A stretch of 9,349 bases of DNA from NCBI GenBank assembly GCA_020052545.1, contig JAGVOV010000009.1:1-9349 (forward strand), written 5' to 3'. How positions within the stretch are numbered: the stretch's first letter is position 1; each line of letters opens with the position of its first letter. The stretch comes from an archaeon. Lineage in GTDB: Archaea > Nanobdellota > Nanobdellia > Woesearchaeales > JAGVOV01. The notes under the pieces are model-generated. The model was given only the letters and a program-made list of their open reading frames with translations, did no database searches and was not told the origin of the DNA. This document shows positions 7,483-9,349 of the stretch, piece after piece. The position numbers and the translations under genes were made by a program.

Positions 7483-8631
7483 ATGGATGACAAGATACAA
7501 GACGAGTGGATGCTTGCCGAGGCCTTCCCCGACATAGATTTCTATTTCACACAGATATGGCTATCTTCATTCGTCAATGACCTTGAGAAGACAATCGGGA
7601 TTAATTATGATAAGATAGTTTGCGTCTACAAAGGGTATGATATAGCCTTCTATTACGGCAAGGATGATTCCTTCAAGGTCGGGAAGCGGATCCTTGACAT
7701 GATAATTGCGAATCCTTCTTTTGGCAGGAAGATAAACAGCAAGATAAGGCTGCTCTCAAAGAAACTGAAGGTTTTCAGCGGGAAGATAAGTCCAGAGAAT
7801 ATGAGCGGCGCACAATTGGCGAAGCTGTTCCTTGAGCTTGACAGGCTGCATACTGAACTCTACACCTGGGGCTGGCTTCCGAACGCAGTGGATATGTTTC
7901 ATAATAATTACACAGATTACCTTAAGAAGATGCTCGCGGGAAAGCTGCCTGAAGACAAAGTCAACCACGCCCTGATGGTGCTGGCAGTCTCGCCGCATAA
8001 GAGCATATTGCAGCAGGAGCAGGAGTCTTTGCTCCATGTAGCTGCATTGAAGCAGGCAGGGAAAAGGTATGCCAAGGAACTTGAGGCCCACTGCAGGAAA
8101 TATTTTCATCTTAAGCATCTCTGGATAGGCAAAGACGGAATTTATGACCTTGCCTATTATGAGGATGAAATCAAAAGGATCATCAGCGAATTTGATGCCG
8201 AGGAAGCCCTGAAGAAAGAGGGAAAGACATTGGCAGACAATCTTGCTGAAAGGAAGAGGCTCATAAAACAGCTTAAGCTATCAAAGAAAGATGCTGAGCT
8301 TTTTGACATCTACGCTGATTTTGCCGTCACTAAATTATACAGGAGAGATGCGCAGATATTCTGGGCATATAAGATGGGTTCCTTTTTCAGAGAAGTGGCT
8401 AGGAGACTGAAGCTGTCTGATATTGAGGCAAGATTTATGCTGCCAGAAGAAGCTGTTGGTGCTATAAAAAATGGTGTCAGAGAAAGTTTAAGAAGCGAGC
8501 TTAAGCAGCGCGCAAAGCTCTCTGTTTATTTTGCAGTGAAGGGGAAAGATAGCATCTTCATAGGCAGGAAGGCCGAAGAATTTGAGAAAAGCCTTGAGAC
8601 AGAGCATGATCAAGATCTAAAAGAACTCCAT
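7483..8631 (+). repeat. Helical module 5
   Basis: About 383 residues. The family blocks are DIAFYYGKDDSFKVGKRILDMI (near 7642-7707), LAVSPHKSILQQEQESLLHVAALK (near 7981-8052), the HCRKYFHLKHLWIG motif with His at 8089-8091, a FWAYKMGSFFREVARRLKLS helix (near 8359-8418) and an LKQRAKLSVYF strand. Its aromatic motif lacks the YxGPxxS ending seen in modules 2-4. Acceptor substrate unknown. Confidence 0.7.
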
Positions 8632-8937
8632 GGCCAGCCAGCCTGCATAGGATATGCGAAAGGCCGTGTCAAGATTGTGAACACTGTGGCTGATATGGCT
8701 AAGATGAAGAAAGGTGACATCTTGGTTTCGTTCGCCACAAATCCTGACATCGTTCCGGCGATGAAGAAAGCTGCTGCTATCGTGACAGAGCAGGGCGGCA
8801 TCACGTCTCATGCAGCTATTGTGTCGAGAGAATGGGGAACGCCTTGCATCATCGGGACAAAGATTGCTACCAAGGTTTTGAAGGACGGCGACCTTGTAGA
8901 AGTTGATGCGAATAAAGGGATTGTCAGAAAAATCTGA
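7483..8937 (+). CDS. Helical + phosphohistidine protein (PEP-utilising enzyme mobile-region family)
   Basis: The product has 484 residues and is one complete module. Residues 1-383 are a helical domain and 384-484 a phosphohistidine domain with TSHAAIVSREW (His443). The start at ATG 7483 is 1 nt after the previous TAA (sequence TAAGATG). No clear Shine-Dalgarno precedes it, so reinitiation after the upstream stop is likely; a second in-frame ATG lies at 7510. There is no ATP-grasp or TIM barrel, so the protein cannot charge its own His by known chemistry and should need the ATP-grasp encoded immediately upstream. That ATP-grasp domain plus this protein reproduces the domain order of rifampin phosphotransferase. 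Cytoplasmic by absence of targeting signals. The acceptor is unknown; a rifampin-like antibiotic is only one possibility. Confidence 0.88.
   Translation: MDDKIQDEWMLAEAFPDIDFYFTQIWLSSFVNDLEKTIGINYDKIVCVYKGYDIAFYYGKDDSFKVGKRILDMIIANPSFGRKINSKIRLLSKKLKVFSGKISPENMSGAQLAKLFLELDRLHTELYTWGWLPNAVDMFHNNYTDYLKKMLAGKLPEDKVNHALMVLAVSPHKSILQQEQESLLHVAALKQAGKRYAKELEAHCRKYFHLKHLWIGKDGIYDLAYYEDEIKRIISEFDAEEALKKEGKTLADNLAERKRLIKQLKLSKKDAELFDIYADFAVTKLYRRDAQIFWAYKMGSFFREVARRLKLSDIEARFMLPEEAVGAIKNGVRESLRSELKQRAKLSVYFAVKGKDSIFIGRKAEEFEKSLETEHDQDLKELHGQPACIGYAKGRVKIVNTVADMAKMKKGDILVSFATNPDIVPAMKKAAAIVTEQGGITSHAAIVSREWGTPCIIGTKIATKVLKDGDLVEVDANKGIVRKI
8632..8934 (+). repeat. Phosphohistidine swivel domain 6
   Basis: The domain runs from GQPACIG to GIVRKI at the extreme C-terminus, with TSHAAIVSREWG and the catalytic His at 8809-8811. 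The Cys before His is Ser. It most resembles domain 3 of the giant protein. Confidence 0.93.
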
Positions 8938-8946
8938 AAGATTTTT
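8928..8946 (+). terminator. AT-rich hairpin over the stop codon of the third ORF
   Basis: AAAAATCT (8928-8935) and AGATTTTT (8939-8946) form a perfect 8-bp stem with a GAA loop. The TGA stop at 8935-8937 lies at the loop, and the 3' arm ends in five T. It could end plus-strand transcription, and being symmetric it also gives a T-run on the minus strand. Archaeal termination relies mainly on T-runs, so the fold may be incidental. Confidence 0.5.
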
Positions 8947-8948
8947 AG

Positions 8949-8982
8949 GACACCAAAAACCGTAAGGCGGTTTTGGAGTGTC
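8949..8982. terminator. Imperfect inverted repeat between convergent genes, probable bidirectional terminator
   Basis: The arms are GACACCAAAAACCG (8949-8962) and CGGTTTTGGAGTGTC (8968-8982) around a TAAGG loop. CCG/CGG and AAAA/TTTT pair at the top and GACAC/GTGTC at the base, with small bulges between. The right arm overlaps the rfcL stop codon (8981-8983), and the AAAAA at 8955-8959 becomes a T-run for rfcL transcription. Confidence 0.55.
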
Positions 8983-9349
8983 AGGAAGCTTTGAGCCAGT
9001 CGACTTCTTCTCTCTCTAACTCAAGATCTTTCGCTATGGCCTCTGCCATCTTCTTGTTCCTGAACATGTTCTGAATGTAAGGCATGTTCTGTATGACTCT
9101 CTTCTTTGAAGCGTGCGTCTTTGATGCTATCTTTTCCGCAATCTGCTTCCTCTTCGCATACTTCTGGTTTGCCTGCCATATCTTTAGGATGCGCATCGTC
9201 CTCTTGTAAGTGGGAGCTGAGTGATACTTTTCATCCTTCGAGACCGCTATGCCTGCAGTGCTCAGGTCATTTACATAAGAGAGGAAATGCCAGTGCTGCT
9301 GCTTCCTTATCCTTCCTCTGAAGACATCTGCCCTTGACAATGCTTCATA
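8981..9349 (-). CDS. rfcL: Replication factor C large subunit, C-terminal fragment (5' end outside window)
   Basis: Minus-strand frame open to the window edge, 122 visible residues, ending at a TGA (8983-8981). The residue run YEALSRADVFRGRIRKQQHW, then SYVNDLSTAGIAVSKDEKY, KTHASKKRVIQNMPYIQNMF and LELEREEVDWL matches, from memory, the C-terminal collar region of archaeal clamp-loader large subunits. The TTG at 9338-9340 is not the start, because the frame continues upstream as YEA-L. Role: with the small RFC subunit it loads the PCNA clamp at primer-template junctions using ATP; the AAA+ part lies outside the window. The protein stops just after DWLKAS, with none of the Lys-rich tail and PIP box that I recall from several archaeal RfcL proteins. 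It converges on the plus-strand genes with a 43-nt gap and has no evident functional link to them. Confidence 0.85.
   Translation of the reverse strand, partial: YEALSRADVFRGRIRKQQHWHFLSYVNDLSTAGIAVSKDEKYHSAPTYKRTMRILKIWQANQKYAKRKQIAEKIASKTHASKKRVIQNMPYIQNMFRNKKMAEAIAKDLELEREEVDWLKAS

Noticed and set aside
6777..7535. A 252-codon open frame on the minus strand
   Set aside because: It lies antisense to the conserved ATP-grasp domain, gives a Leu/Arg/Ser/Cys-rich product with no recognisable family, and has no start context. It is a shadow of the coding strand.
2..8937. Calling the operon ppsA (PEP synthase)
   Set aside because: The domain order is wrong and the PEP/pyruvate TIM barrel is missing, so that function is not supported.
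9106..9321. A 71-codon plus-strand open frame at the right edge
   Set aside because: It is antisense to the well-conserved rfcL C-terminus and has a low-complexity Ser/Leu-rich product.

Overview
The window looks archaeal. The minus-strand gene at the right edge is the C-terminal end of an archaeal-type replication factor C large subunit. The start sites carry GAGG/AGGTGA-type Shine-Dalgarno motifs, arginine is mostly AGA/AGG, and genes are packed with overlaps or 1-nt gaps. A DPANN-like lineage is my guess from memory of similar proteins and is not proven here.

Layout. Nucleotides 2-8937 are a plus-strand run of three tightly coupled ORFs. The first (2-5119) is open at the left edge and shows 1705 codons of a giant protein. 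The second (5109-7481) overlaps it by 11 nt. The third (7483-8937) starts 1 nt after the second stops. All three are built from one module: a divergent, mostly helical domain of about 350-420 residues followed by a strongly conserved domain of about 100 residues, the swivelling phosphohistidine domain of PEP synthase, pyruvate phosphate dikinase and rifampin phosphotransferase. Six phosphohistidine domains are present and all keep the catalytic His. There are five complete helical domains and the tail of a sixth.

The second ORF also carries, after its phosphohistidine domain, the only ATP-grasp (PPDK_N-type) domain in the window. That domain has its own in-frame ATG and Shine-Dalgarno motif and may be translated separately. 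No PEP/pyruvate-binding TIM barrel is present, so this is not an ordinary PEP synthase.

Working model (inference). The single ATP-grasp domain may phosphorylate several swivelling His domains, each tethered to a different helical acceptor-binding domain, giving a multi-headed dikinase or phosphotransferase. The ATP-grasp part plus the third ORF has the domain order of rifampin phosphotransferase (ATP-grasp, helical, His) split over two reading frames. The substrates are unknown.

The plus-strand run ends in a 43-nt convergent intergenic gap. Two adjacent inverted repeats occupy it and overlap both flanking stop codons; they probably act as terminators. The rfcL fragment (8981-9349, minus) follows. 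No tRNA, rRNA, CRISPR array, insertion sequence or promoter was recognised.
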